In this document: one piece after another, positions 1 to 11,900 of the stretch
How positions within the stretch are numbered: position 1 is the stretch's first letter
Layout: every line of letters starts with the position of its first letter
Origin: Zygnema cylindricum
Taxonomy: Eukaryota > Streptophyta > Zygnematophyceae > Zygnematales > Zygnemataceae
Length of the DNA stretch: 28,476 nucleotides
Assembly (NCBI GenBank): GCA_037447655.1
Contig: JBBHKE010000699.1
Span: 1 to 28,476, forward strand
Direction: 5' to 3'
Program-made: the position numbers and the translations under genes
Notes under the pieces: generated by a model
Databases searched by the model: none
The model's input: only the letters and a program-made list of their open reading frames with translations
What the model was told of the DNA's origin: nothing

Positions 1-544
1 CATAATCTCGTTTGGTGAAAGAATGTGAGAACAATCTGCAAGATCACATCTTTTGTTTCAATCTAGAAACTGCTTGTCACCGTTCATAACCGCCAATTAT
101 CTATTACCGTTGTTTGTAAAATGAAAGAAAACAAAAAAATATTAACACAATTAGCTGACAATAACAACTCTGGAAAAGTTTAAATACGAGTAGGTGAAAT
201 GAACTGCCCTTTGACATACTTTTTGTCCTATGCTACATATGCCATGTGATAGACAATGCATAAAAACCTTCAACTTTAAATTGTTCCACAAATTTGAAAC
301 TTGAGACTGTGTACTTCTAGACTTCTGGCACATACACATATTTGTTCACAACAACAAGAGAGTGACAGAGCTGACAAGCTGGTTTCTCCATATCCCTCTC
401 CCTCGCCCTCGCCCTCTCCCTCTCCCTCCCTCTCCCTCTCCCTCTCCCTGTCCCTGTCCCTCTCCCTATCCCCCTCCCTCTCCATTAAGGTGACAGACGA
501 AATTAACATAACATAAAAAAGAACAAACAATCTATGCAACATAC
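1..544 (-). other. KDSB intron 3 (5' part), no exon seen
   Basis: This starts with the donor GTATGT at 544 and runs to the window edge. I searched the reverse strand for the conserved exon that should follow ECENG and found none. The only structure is the pyrimidine-rich microsatellite at 393-483. Confidence 0.6.
393..483. repeat. (CCCTCT)n-type microsatellite in KDSB intron
   Basis: About 90 bp of imperfect CCCTCT/CCCTGT/CCCTCG units. Low-complexity open frames on both strands here (serine-proline one way, arginine-glutamate the other) are artefacts of the repeat. Confidence 0.85.
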
Positions 545-2868
545 CATTCTCACATTCAGCCGATGTCATTACCACCTCTGCACCAAAATCCCGACAGAAG
601 GTAGCGATTCTCTCGTCATCTGTTGCCACAACTGGCCTTCAACCCCCACAACTTGCTTCCAGAGTTAGCTCCCTGTATCGAAAAAAAAGGTTAACATAGC
701 AGAGAACAGCAATGTTCAGAGAGAGTGAAAGAGAGAAATAGAGGCAGAGAGAGGGAGGGAGGAGGGAAGGAGGTAGAGAGAGGGAAAGTGAAAGAGAGTC
801 AGAGCAAGAAGACAAATTATTCCTGGCTCTCTCCTTCATGACTGGAGAGCGTAAGTAACACAGCAGTTTTGACGTCACAAAGACATCCTCGACCATTAAC
901 ATTTACTGGCCATCCGTAAAATGCTCCCAAGTTATGATCTAAGACTTTTTCTGTCGAAAGTCCTTCAGAACTCACTGCTTGAGCTGTAAACAACAGAGTT
1001 CGAAGAGAATTATTGAACAGAACCAATGTCTTGCATTACTAAACTGCCCATCGCTATAAGAGCTAATCACTCTGATTCAAGTGAGTGCTTTTTTGACCCA
1101 AAATCATAAATTAGTGTCAATAACACTAAGTAATTAACTTGCTCATAATGAGCCACGTGGTCGAATATTATTCATGTAGCTGATTCTAATAAAGTGTTAA
1201 CGCTAATAATACACTAACTCTAATAGCAAAGGGCAGTGTACTTGCACATAGCATCGGTCGAAACAGAAATTAAGTGCTGAAGGTTGGAGGAAAAGCTGCA
1301 AAAACTGAAAAAAAAAAAGATATTAAGAACATGTAAAGAAGATATGTCAGAGATCACAAACCTACAGTCTCGAGTGTTTTTGCTTGCTTAGCTTGCTCCC
1401 ATGTTCTCTGAAGAGCAACACCGACCCAGGTAAAAAATATAACAGAAGTTAGTTTGTTTTTGGCAGATTTTGGCTGTGAACAGTTGCAAGGCAAATGGTC
1501 CAGATGGTGAATTTATTCCAGGCAGGCCTTGCAAAAAAAAAGCACCATATTATTGTGGAAATATGCATCATTTGAAAATTAAAGGGGTAGTACAGAGGCA
1601 GTAATACCAAACGACTCAGAACACTAGATCATCAATATCTGTTTTTCAATATTGCGATAGATTAGCTGACCACAAAATTTAGCTCTATTACTCTGTTCTG
1701 TTTAGAAACAAACGAACTGTTCCACGTGTTGTATGCAAAATGATAGGATGGGCAATAAACGAATTACATTAGTGTAATTTTACGTAATAACTGGTGCTCA
1801 TTGTAATACAGATCCAGTATATAACCTGGTCGATAGAAGGATGTGCATAATTCAAAGTTTGCTACTGAAAATTTTCATTCAAAAATCGTCACTAAATAGG
1901 TACCATCTGTTGAATATTTAACACAATTATTATCTATAACATCTAGGAATGATGTACATTTCTGTGAATCCATTCAAAATTGCCATAGTAATTTCTCCTC
2001 GAGAACATTGAATTAATTTTCAAAGAGGCCTCAAATATTTGCATATAAACTCAAGGCAATAAATATCAGCCACATTCAATATATGACTTTGCGAATTGAC
2101 TCCTATCTTATGGTCGATTGCACAACTTGTAGTAAATATTCAAATGAATAGCAACTGATGATTTCTTCTTAGAATATCGAAACCTGTTCCAATTGTTGGA
2201 CGGCAAGAAGGCAAGACGGCTTCAATTGGTAAACAAATTCCAGATGAGCATGTGATTGTTGACAAATTAGTTGTTTTTGTTTTGGTTTTACATAGTTGAA
2301 AAGAAATGCATGTATGCTGAGATACAAATGCCAAAATCAACGCGTGAGCAACCAAAATTGGCCATTGACCAGCACATCGTGGACAAAAAACTTGTCGGAG
2401 TTTTAGTTCATCACATCAGTCTACTGAAGGTTCCTGTACCTGAATCATGGCTTTGCCTAAAATTTTCACAAGTGGTTTTCCAGGAAACCTAGAAGACTGA
2501 TAACGAGCAGGAATAACGCCAATGACACGAGATCGAAAAGCTTGGCCCAGCCATAGCCTTCGAAGCCTTCCATTCATGAAATATTTCACAATGAGGACGC
2601 CTACAGCTCCACAAGCCACAGCTCCTATATTAGAAGACAGTGACCACTTCCATTGAGAAGCCTCAGAAACAGCTATTCCATTAGGACTTGAAAGTGCCTC
2701 TGTCGTAGGTGACTTTGTCGAACTTATGAGAGGTTCGTGCGTTTTTCCAGAGGTTGACTGTCTCCGTTCTTTTTGGAAATGAGTGAAATAGAGAGCAAAG
2801 GCGGTTCCTGCTGTTGCTGAGAGGGCCGCAGTAGTAAGTAGTAGTTTATTTTCCTTGAAAGCAAACAT
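545..2868 (-). CDS. KDSB: CMP-Kdo synthetase (3-deoxy-manno-octulosonate cytidylyltransferase), 5' part, first three exons
   Basis: Family role: couples Kdo to CMP from CTP, giving CMP-Kdo for rhamnogalacturonan II. The plant enzyme is membrane-anchored and reported at mitochondria. Seen here: exon 1 2868-2440 (143 codons), exon 2 1407-1362, exon 3 631-545. All junctions are GT-AG and the phases agree (0, 1, 1). Residues 113-143 carry the nucleotide-binding signature [19 protein letters not shown] and end in KAMIQ. Exon 2 continues [15 protein letters not shown], and exon 3 gives [19 protein letters not shown] followed by a TSAECENG motif. The next expected exon (TERCNEAL-like) is not in 1-544, so the gene continues past the left edge. 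The N-terminus has two hydrophobic stretches (about residues 9-28 and 80-97). The second matches the single anchor of plant enzymes, and the first makes this N-terminus unusually long. The start is the first ATG of the open exon. A TTTATAA lies about 30 bp upstream (2898-2904), but its role is unproven. Confidence 0.9.
717..810. repeat. GA-rich microsatellite in KDSB intron 2
   Basis: Purine-only stretch of GAGA/GGGA units, the complementary composition to the CT repeat at 393-483 in the next intron. The two could pair in the pre-mRNA around exon 3, but this is inference only. Confidence 0.75.
1041..1240. mobile_element. Degenerate ~200-bp MITE in KDSB intron 2
   Basis: The left end ACTGCCCATCGCTATAAGAG is an imperfect inverted match to the right end CTCTAATAGCAAAGGGCAGT. 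The interior has TAGTGTCAATAACACTAAG and CGCTAATAATACACTAA, words shared with the TA-flanked MITE family at 14.2-15.7 kb. It is probably a diverged short relative. The ends are approximate. Confidence 0.45.
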
Positions 2869-3238
2869 TTTTTCAATTATTTACTACTTCTTGACGATTA
2901 TAAACTAGACAACCTTATCATGAGATACGGATTTCCTTTTCTGGCAAAAATTCGCACATTTCGGAATGCAGATTGCAAAAGACAACCTAAAATTGCATCC
3001 TCTTGAGAACCATAGTACAAAGTTACTAATGGAGGGAAATTCTACTTGAAGATAATCACTTCAATAGCCTATGACAAATGGCAAAACCATATTTTCGAAG
3101 ACAATCTGGCTACTCTTTCTTTCCGAACGAGACGAAAGTGAGTGATTTAAACTAAAAATTGTTAACTATTTCTAAATTCGGCAAATATCTGTCAAATTAG
3201 GGTTCAATGAGCAAAACAATTTTTACTTGGTCGAAACG

Positions 3239-4189
3239 ATGCCTGACGAAAAAGACGGGCATAAATCGTTCTCCGGTGTTTCAAGATTAACGGAGATTTC
3301 GAAGAAACGTGAAACATCATTGTTAACAAGGTGAGTCTCGTTACCTTCCCTGTTTTACAGATTATGACTTGTCTGCAAATGGAACATGGCGGGTCTATTT
3401 TTATAGATCGTGGCGTATTGTTCTGTCTTCGAGAAGATTTTGAGGTAGGTTGAGGATTTTTTATGAAGATTTGTATCTGTTCCAAAGAGAATGCTCAGGG
3501 TCAGGAGGGATACTCTCCTCACTTTCAGGGAGAAAACAGTAGTGTTATTTAAAGCCAAAGTTTCTCTCGAATGGTAAATGTGTTTCAAATTATCAAGCAA
3601 ATTTCCCAATTTCTTGTGGAGCTACGGCTATTTCCTCGTGTAGGTTCACAGCAAAATGTGACCGGTTTTTCTGGCAATCTAAAATGAAATAGTCAATATA
3701 TTATTATCCTTTATTGTTCAGTAATCTCAAGCATGCCACACTAAGTTAATCCAAACTCTTCGTCAGAGAGCAGCCAGTGAAGAAAATGACCTGTCTATTT
3801 TACCACTTTCCGAAGAAGAATTAAAAGCTCACACACTGCCAAATGATGAACAAGGAATCCGGGTAGTTATTTCTCTCAGGCTAAAGCTCTTGAAGGTTAC
3901 TGTTTTACTTATCCGGGTTTAACCTTGACAATCAAAATGCCTTGACTTAAGTCCAGTGTGTATTAGTTTTACCTAATGGCGCCAGTAAGTTTCTTTCCTG
4001 TTCACACTTTCCAAACATTTACAGTTTAGCTTTTTGGTTTGAGCCAAAGAGAAAAGCTGAAAGTAGAAGTGCTGTAAAAGATGTTCTCTCTGGCATGTTT
4101 ATGGAATTTCAATCTATGTAAATTTACTTTGTTTTTGGCAGGTCACATTATGCAAGCATAACATCAGTCGTCTTGGTTCCATTTGTTGA
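3239..4189 (+). CDS. Possible small multi-exon gene, unrecognised product
   Basis: Three plus-strand segments have coding character and good splice sites. 3361-3444 follows a pyrimidine tract plus ACAG and ends GAG|GTAGGT; its first ATG is at 3364 and it encodes CLQMEHGGSIFIDRG then VLFCLREDFE. The next starts at 3767 (or 3746) and ends at 3862 before GTAGTT; it encodes RAASEENDLSILPLSEEE then LKAHTLPNDEQGIR. The third is 4142-4189, after TTTTTGGCAG, ending at TGA. All three are phase 0 and would join into about 74 residues. A further exon-like piece at 3239-3330 (MPDEKDGHKSFSG, donor AG|GTGAGT) is out of phase with the second and could be 5' UTR with an upstream ORF. I recognise no family. 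It lies between the divergent KDSB and RRM genes, ending about 170 bp before the RRM start. Pseudogene or chance are real alternatives. Confidence 0.28.
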
Positions 4190-4357
4190 GTGATGCTTTG
4201 AGTGACATATTTGTGGAATGGTGACAAGCTAATGTAAATTACCTTCAACCTTCGGCTTTAATAGGGGGTACCTGTTATGCTTTCTTTGCATAGCCATCCA
4301 ATTTTGAGATAAAAAACCTTCTTCCACTTAAAGTGTGGTTTCACCAAAAGACGAGAG

Positions 4358-6592
4358 ATGGGGACGAATCCCAAAACAACGTTGTATGTTGGTGAGCTTT
4401 TGTTTCAACTTTTAAGAGTAGCACTATTGTTTTGCTTAATGAATTTGCTTGATCTTCAAACATACTCAAGCAGAAGTTTCACTAGCCAGTCAAGGGATTG
4501 ATTTAAAATATGTTCATTCTATTGACGAGTGGTCTAGTTGTTTATTTAGGACATCACTTTCTTGGCAAGTCCATCTATACATTTGACATTTGAATATTCG
4601 CAATTGTAATTTTTTATGCTCAACCATACACGAGTACAATGAACTTTAAATAGTGATGCATGGGAAGGAGAGGAGGAATGGAGGGTAGTCGCTTTCTTTA
4701 TTTAATACAAACATAAACGTGAAAACTAATATGATTTATCAAGAACATAACCATTTAAATACATACTATGTGATTAATGTTAAACAATGGGATATGACCA
4801 GTATTACATATCAATATTTTAGGAAATTTAACTGCGAGTGGAGGGAGGAACTGCAGGTGGCCTGGAGGAGAATGTGGACGAAGGTGTATTGCATTCAGCT
4901 TTTATTCCATTTGGTGACATCAAGGATGTCAACATTCCTCTTGATCAGGTGCTATGAACCGCATCAGTATCTACGATTTTTTGGAATTTTGGACCTTAAA
5001 CCCTTTTTGCATTTTACCATCAGGTATTCCGCTCATCAGGCAATCAAAATGTTTAACATTCAGACAGGTCATAAATAGCCTTTTTGACTATTAAGAGCCA
5101 TGGCATATATGACCTGTATGTGACACCCTGTCACATAGATAGCCCGTATGGTAGCAGTGTAATTAATTTTGTAAGCACGGGAAATCAATAGTTTAGACAG
5201 TCTAGGAAATAACAAATGAACTTTTACGGATTAACGACTTCATCAAGGCATTTGACAAGCAAAGCATCAGAAAGGAAATCAAAACATCAAGCAGTCTAAA
5301 CATCAAACATTACAAATAAAACTCGTGTTTAATTTTCCAAATACTGTGCTTGCAACGTTTATGGAATGGATGTGTGAATCTTTCGCAATTAAAAATAGAA
5401 ACTGACCAACGTTAAGGATTTTTTTTTTTGCAATGGAGTAAAGCCAGTGGAAAGTGGAGTGAAACAGCGATTTGGCTGTAGACCGGTTTCCTTTTCATCG
5501 CTAAAAATGATGTTTGTTATGACATTCGTTCAACATTTTTTCAATCTGTTGGTTCTTTCCAAGAATTCAATGATCCAAATCACGCTCTTGAAACTATTTT
5601 TTCTGCTTTAGTAACCAAGTTTTTATCCTCCATTTGATGCTTAGACTATGGGAGGTAGTAGCAGAAATGAAAGCATCTGTAAAATCATTTTCAGGCTATT
5701 ATTAACGAAGGCACAAAAAAAACCATAAAATCTCTTTTTGGTACAGTCAACCCAAAAACATCGAGGATTTGGATTCGTGACATACCTTGAAAAGGATGAT
5801 GCTGCAGCAGCCATGGATAATATGCACAATGCTGAATTATATGGGCGTGTTTTGACGGTAAATTTTGCTCAACCAATTAAAGTCAAAGGAGGAGAGCAAG
5901 GATGGGCAGCACAACCAGGTAAGGACTCATTTTACTTCAACTTATTATAATGTCTTTCAACATTCTCATTGAACATTCCAATGTTCTTATTTGACACTCC
6001 CGGCTTTTTCTGTGTCCGTGTCTATTTTTGGCAGTTTTTTTCTGATTCCCTGATCCTCTATGGAGTCTCTTTGTCACTGTCTAACCACTATTCCGTTTGC
6101 AACTCAAATTTATGTTTTATTTCTCCTTTTGAAATCTTTATCAATTTCATGGACACTTACACAAGAATGTGTACAAACTTGAAATGTGTAGTCTTGAAAG
6201 TTATGTTACATTGCCATATAATAAAACATATCAGTATGTGAACTGTCATATAGTTACATGTATCAGTATGTGAGTAGATATTGATCGCGAACAGAAGATA
6301 TACCTGAATCTGATGTTTCTCCCTTTCCTCCTATTTTTTTTCTGTCCTTGTTCTGGCAGTGTGGGCTGATGCTGATACTTGGTTTGAAAGACAACAACAA
6401 GAAGAGGAAGCTCAAAAGCTTCAAGAGGTACACGATAAAACAGTTTTCGATGCGGAAAAAAATATACCTGTAGGAGGACCTCGAGAAGAGGAAACTGACG
6501 AAGGAGATGGAGGAGATGGAGGAGTTGGAGGAGAATCTGATCCTATGGCTGCCGCTGAGGCGGCTGTGTTGAAGGAAAACAATAAGGAATGA
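4358..6592 (+). CDS. RRM protein, plant peptidyl-prolyl isomerase E-like (RRM only), complete
   Basis: Four exons: 4358-4391, 4857-4948, 5747-5918 and 6360-6592. They give 531 nt, 176 residues plus TGA, close to the Arabidopsis RRM-only PPIE-like protein. All introns are GT-AG with matching phases (1, 0, 1). The RRM spans about residues 7-84, with RNP2 LYVGGL (9-14) and RNP1 RGFGFVTY (48-55). Between them, [17 protein letters not shown] is the conserved stretch of PPIE/CYP33 RRMs. After the RRM come [10 protein letters not shown] and [16 protein letters not shown], specific to the plant form. The tail is acidic and glycine-rich ([15 protein letters not shown]) and ends in [17 protein letters not shown]. 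There is no cyclophilin domain, unlike animal PPIE, a spliceosome component. A role in mRNA processing is inferred from family. The start is the only ATG that gives the short N-terminus before LYVGG, and it is split from the rest by an intron inside the Gly12 codon. Confidence 0.92.
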
Positions 6593-6759
6593 AAATTTCG
6601 CTTGATAAGCCAAATTTTGTACTGAAGTCATTCTGTCGCGGGAATAGGACGCAATCATGTAGCTAGGTACAATCGAATTTCAGCATTTTATTTCTATTGT
6701 TTCTCTTAGGGATTGAAGTTTATGTCTTTTGATGTTTTGTTATGAAGCCTGTTGGTATG

Positions 6760-6765
6760 AATAAA
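6760..6765 (+). terminator. Likely polyadenylation signal of the RRM gene
   Basis: AATAAA about 170 bp after the stop codon, in an AT-rich 3' region. This is position and motif only. Confidence 0.4.
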
Positions 6766-6969
6766 GGTAATAATGCGAAGGGTTTCGGCCATACCATTAG
6801 CCTTGGGTTCAAGTCAGTCGGTGATTTGTACAATTTTGTTGACTATTCTTTTGATGTCTACAAAACACTTAAAAAAAAAAAAGTCCCTTTTTTATTTTGT
6901 TGGTGAGCCTCTGGAGTAAAGCACCTGGTAATCTGAGCTTTGGAATTTACAAAGGTTTGGTGGTACTCT

Positions 6970-7275
6970 CATAGGGTTATGACATTCTTGAAGTTTTACC
7001 TTTGTTTTTATGGTAAATTGTACAATTTTTACAATTTTTTGAGTAATATGTATGGTTACTCATAAAACTGAACGATTCACGCTCAACATGAGGGTCAATT
7101 TCTCTGGTGTAATTAGTGTAATTACTCTCTTACAGGGTAATTTCATTGAAGAAATTTGCCTTGATTTTGAGCGTGAATCGTACAGTTTGTAATCCGTACA
7201 TACGGTTACTCAAAAAAATCGTACAAATTGTACAATTTACCCTCAAAATGATGGTCAAACTTCGATAGGATAACC
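6970..7275. repeat. Foldback (long inverted repeat) element
   Basis: The left arm 7012-7085 (GGTAAATTGTACAATTT through GAACGATTCACGCTCAA) is inverted at 7167-7241 (TTGAGCGTGAATCGTACAG through CAAATTGTACAATTTACC). The arms are about 75 bp, with only a few mismatches and small gaps. Weaker matching extends outward (AGGGTTATGAC against GGATAACCG) to about 115 bp per arm. An 80-bp loop lies between. It looks like a non-autonomous foldback/MITE element. Flanking duplications were not clear. Confidence 0.65.
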
Positions 7276-7459
7276 GTATCAGTTGGTAGGATGGATCACG
7301 TTTCAATACTATCAAACCTTCTTAACTCCGTGCACACCTTTCCCAATAATCTGTGACATTAAATATTAACAATTAATTATTAACAGTTTATCTTTAACAA
7401 TTGATGGGTAGTGCCTGTACCAATCATCTCGGAATTTCACTGCCTTTTACTGTTAGTGT

Positions 7460-7640
7460 TAAACACACTAATATTTTTCGGGCAGTAAAACGGCATAACA
7501 TCAATTTCAACCGGCGGATCCCTTTTTTTTTGGATCGATTGAAAGGTAAGACCGCATATTTCAATTACTCGCCCCGAAAAGTAAATCCAACGGCTGAAAA
7601 TTAAGTTAAAGACGTTTTACTGCCTGAAAAATGTTTGACA
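7460..7640. repeat. Short inverted repeat, probable MITE remnant
   Basis: CACTAATATTTTTCGGGCAG then TAAAACG on the left faces ACGTTTTACTGCCTGAAAAA and GACACTAAT on the right. The words TTAGTGTTA and CACTAATAGCG recur in the TA-flanked MITE family elsewhere in the window. Confidence 0.45.
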
Positions 7641-8900
7641 CTAATAGCGACGGGCTTTGTAGGTATTTGTAGAAAAAATGGGTAGCTTTCAATATTTCAA
7701 TAGCTGGTACGTTGTTGTATTCAAATGTATGTGTGAAGATAGACCATTTATGCAGGTAACGGAGGAGAGTGTTTTTTGAATTATCGGCAAAACGGTCATT
7801 TGAGTCAAGACTGAGTTCCCTAGATTGTAATTACGTTTACTAAGTCTCTATGTTATTTTGGGCAACATGTTCACATGTGAAGGAAATATGGCATATATCT
7901 TCATAGAATCTTATGGAGAAAGACTTCTTATTTGTTTTGAATTGTGGGCAATGGCATATATAATTTGCACGAAAAGAGTTAACATCAATAGTTTTTAGGG
8001 TCAAACCTTCTTACCTGTGAACTTGAAAGGTGAGAATAAGTTACTTGCCATTAACATCATATTTGAATAATTTTCAGTTCATGAAGATGAAAAATACTTT
8101 TTTCAGTTTACAATAATACAAAGACTCGAAGTTGTCCAGATTTATGAGCTTAGTCACTTATCTTGACGACCCTTATAACCCGTCATCTGGTCTTAAAAAA
8201 TGCTCCTTCACCTGACTCAAAGGTCTTCCTCCGTTTTTCGACATTTGTTTTCTCGAGAGTGCTTTGTTATCCATTTGCGTTTGATCGGAGTTTAGATTCA
8301 CTCTAGTACTCAATAAGACAAGCGAAAACCTTTCTTTCTGGAGATCTCGCATTAGATTGGGAGTGACACATTCGATCCTCCTCATTGTGTGTGAAAAAAT
8401 TGGAAACACTATGCAAAGTACACGTACTATATGCATATTATACTTAACATAAACTAAACAATATGCGTATAGTATGTGGTCCCCATGCTTTTGGTTTTTC
8501 TTGCACATATGCACTGATTTCGGTTATGAAAATGTCATATGTTGTTTTTTGTATGACGCTCTTAGATACATTTAGTTGTCAGGGCAAAAACATAACAAAG
8601 AAAATAGAATGGAAAAAGGCCCAACTATTTGTTGGTATTGACGAGTGAACTGGCAAAACAGTCTATTAACAGAAAACTTTTAAAGAATTTTTCAAACAAA
8701 AGGTGAAGCCAAAAGGCGGAGAATAACAGATCAACAACAGGAATTTTTAATTATATCAAAATAAAAGAGTAATACAACAGTATATTATATCGATAGATTT
8801 GTAATTAAGGTAGTTTCTTAAAACACCACCGTAACCAATAAACAATACCTCGTCATGAAATCGATTACTTTTCCTCTATGACTCAATACCTTCCCACACC

Positions 8901-8906
8901 TTTATT
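8901..8906 (-). terminator. Likely polyadenylation signal of GER
   Basis: AATAAA on the minus strand about 22 bp after the GER stop codon. It is close for a plant signal but is the nearest canonical hexamer. Confidence 0.35.
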
Positions 8907-8927
8907 CGAACTTCCAAACCCGACTAT

Positions 8928-11900
8928 TTACACATTGTAGTTCTCAATGTACCATTTGTACGTCTCCGTGAGCCCGTCCTTAAGAGGGATCTTCGCCTCC
9001 CATCCAATAGAAGCCAGTTTTGAGTTGTCCATAAGTTTTCTCGGAGTTCCGTCCGGTTTTGTGGAGTCCCATGTGAGAGCTCCCTCGAAGCCCACAACTT
9101 CCTTAACCAACTCAGCGAGCTCCTTAATCGTGACTTCCTTCCCACTTCCCATGTTGATATGCCCGAAATCGCTGTAGTTGTTCATCAAAAACAAGGAAGC
9201 ATCTGCAAAAGACAAAGTCGATTTTCACAGACCGCTGATGTCAGCTCTCCCACGAAAACGCTGTTGCATAGGTTTTATGAAATAAACCAAGTTGGTTATA
9301 CAATTTATTGTGAATCAAACTACCAATAGAATCAATATGAGTAGCTAAAATATCTTCATAAACTGCCGTTTCAAAAACAATATTTCCATCTGTACTCTCT
9401 AACTCTCTCTCGAAATTGTTGTTTTACAACAGTATTTTCACCAATTCTCTCTCAATGACCTGTTGAAATTAAACATAATTTCCATCCGTGCTCTCTCACC
9501 ACTTGTTCTAAAAGAGTATTTCCAATCCATACTCTTCCAAAACACTTGTTTTGAAACACAGTGTTTCCATCCATATTCACTGAAAACACTTTGTTTTGAA
9601 ACAGTATTTCTGTTCATAATCTCTCAAAACACTGCCAATTTTAAAAACATTATCTGCGTCCATACATATGAAATAAGCTCTTCAACAACACCGCCATTCT
9701 GAAACAGTACACCGCGTAGTGTTATTATAGTAAAGAAATTATTACTGTGAGGTTAATTTTAGTGTTATCGGTTCTAATTCATTTCCGAATGACGTGGATG
9801 TTTCTGTATCGGTAAAGAATTAGTGTTAAGAAAAAAAACAATTAGTATCAGTTATGTGGTCAGAGGGCAAAAAAACCACCACCGAATTAGTATTATTATC
9901 TGTAATAATGATCCAGAGTCAATTTCCATCCCGTATGCATATGACATCATCTCTCCCACGACATTACACCACCCATCGCTGTTGAAGTTGGTGATTAAGT
10001 TAGTGTTAATAATGTTTAACTAACTCTTTGTTAAAATCACATACTCTTAATTTTGCCGTGCGACGTCACTCATTTTGGGCCACTTAGTCAATTAGAGTTA
10101 CTACCACTCAACTAAAATTTCCTGTCAAAAGAACACTCCCTCAAATTTGAGACATAACCTCTAATAACAACAGGCAGAATAAGAGTTTAAAAACAGCAAA
10201 AACATCCGTATTTCCATCGGTATCCATACGCCCCGAGACTTCAAAATTGTTAAATTCAACAAAGCCCCCATTGTGATTGTGGGACCCACCTGCCAAATCA
10301 TCGACGTGAAGGAATTCTCGGAGAGGAGAACCGGTTCCCCAACAAACCACCTCCTTTGCTCCATTCTTTTTTGCCTCATGGAATCTCCGGATAAGGGCCG
10401 GCAAGACATGGGAATTTTCCGGGTGGAAGTTGTCGTGTGGCCCATATAAGTTGGTCGGCATACCAGAAATAGCGTCCCAGTTATACTGGAAAAAAATTAA
10501 CACCAAAAAGGATACATTTTAGAAATGGGATGTAGGAAATCATACCCAAAAAGATGCACTGACAGCTTGCGGTTTAGATACACCGTGTGAACAACATCAC
10601 TCCCTCTCCCTCTCCCTCCCATATAATTTCCCCCAACTGCAATGTGTTGTCATTTGAAGCGTGGTTCAAATGTGCGAAAACAACTGGAAATGCTATATAT
10701 ATTTAGCCCGTATTAAACGCATCTAATATGGTTTTTCCCACTAATAAAAAAAAAGAATCAGGTTCTAGAAAATTCTAAAATGGTATGGAAAAAAAAAACC
10801 GCTTCGCAGTTGTGTGCAAAGTCCATTAAGAAATTCAGCCGGTATAAATCCGCATACAATGAAAAAGTATTATGAAAGGTAAAATTCAGGAAAGTGACAA
10901 AATTAGATACAAGTTTCCATGCAAGCAAGTTGAATAATCAAAAGTTAAAAGGGTGTTTTTATAAGAGTTTAGCTGACCAAACTACTCCGGTCCACAACTT
11001 AGCAATTTCAACTCAAAAACTCGTAGAAATAAACAACTTCCTTGACAAACAGTCGCTAAACAGATGAAAAATACCCTTAAAACTTACAGAAAAAAAGTAA
11101 CTTCAGATTCACAATGTACACTTTTTGCACACAAAATTCTTACTACGAAATTTCACAAACAAAAAACAAATACCATTTCAACTATACCCATGAAAGCACA
11201 TTGAAAAACAAACCTAAAAAGGCGTACAAGAACAAAGACACAAATTTTTCTGTACAATCATCCGAATCAGTCTCCCTGCAGAAATAACATGGATGAAGAA
11301 ATACTACGGTGAATGACAAATTTTGTATGGACAATTAAAGGGTCTGGAAAGTTCACATATTTTTGGATACACACTTTCAGTAATTCCACACTAAATAACG
11401 TGTGGAATGCATAAACAACGGTGTATCTTGAAACTCTATGCTAATTTTGACGTTAAAGGCTTTGAACTATTAAGTCATGAGTTTGTGGAGCGTTGTATGG
11501 CAAAGCATATTTGAAAGCTTGTTTCGATCTTTCTCCAATTAGTGTTGTTTATTAACCAGCATCGCCTACATTTGATAGATTGGTCGACCAATGCAGTTCT
11601 GAAATGTGTAACGGCGTTGCCTCGATACGATACTCCTATCCAATAATATGAATGTGACTACAAAAATATACAATCCAATAAAATCTGATATTTATGATGC
11701 AATGTGACTTTAAATCCTATACAATGTGCCCATCCAACATTATGCGATATCATACGACACAATATGACTGTAAATTACTATACAAGGTGTCCATTCAATA
11801 ATACGCCAAATTCATGATGCAATGTGACTATACAACAGAAATGACGTGATCAATCTGATGCGTTATATAAATAAAAGCAAAACCATTGGCCTGCTATGAC

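Larger units (their letters stand above)
6593..8900. other. Spacer between convergent RRM and GER genes
   Basis: 2.3 kb of AT-rich DNA between the two 3' ends. It holds a foldback element (6970-7275) and a weaker inverted repeat (7460-7640). Open frames here, the longest at 8173-8514 on the minus strand, show no recognisable domain and no exon-like context. Confidence 0.6.

Noticed and set aside
276-516. Open frames over the CT repeat
   Set aside because: Low-complexity translation of a microsatellite. The only real coding part nearby is KDSB exon 3 at 545-631.
4719-5078. 119-residue frame as its own gene
   Set aside because: It overlaps RRM exon 2 in another frame. The true reading is [16 protein letters not shown], flanked by splice sites.
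8173-8514. 113-residue minus-strand open frame as a gene
   Set aside because: No recognisable domain, no splice context, and it lies in repeat-bearing spacer between convergent genes.
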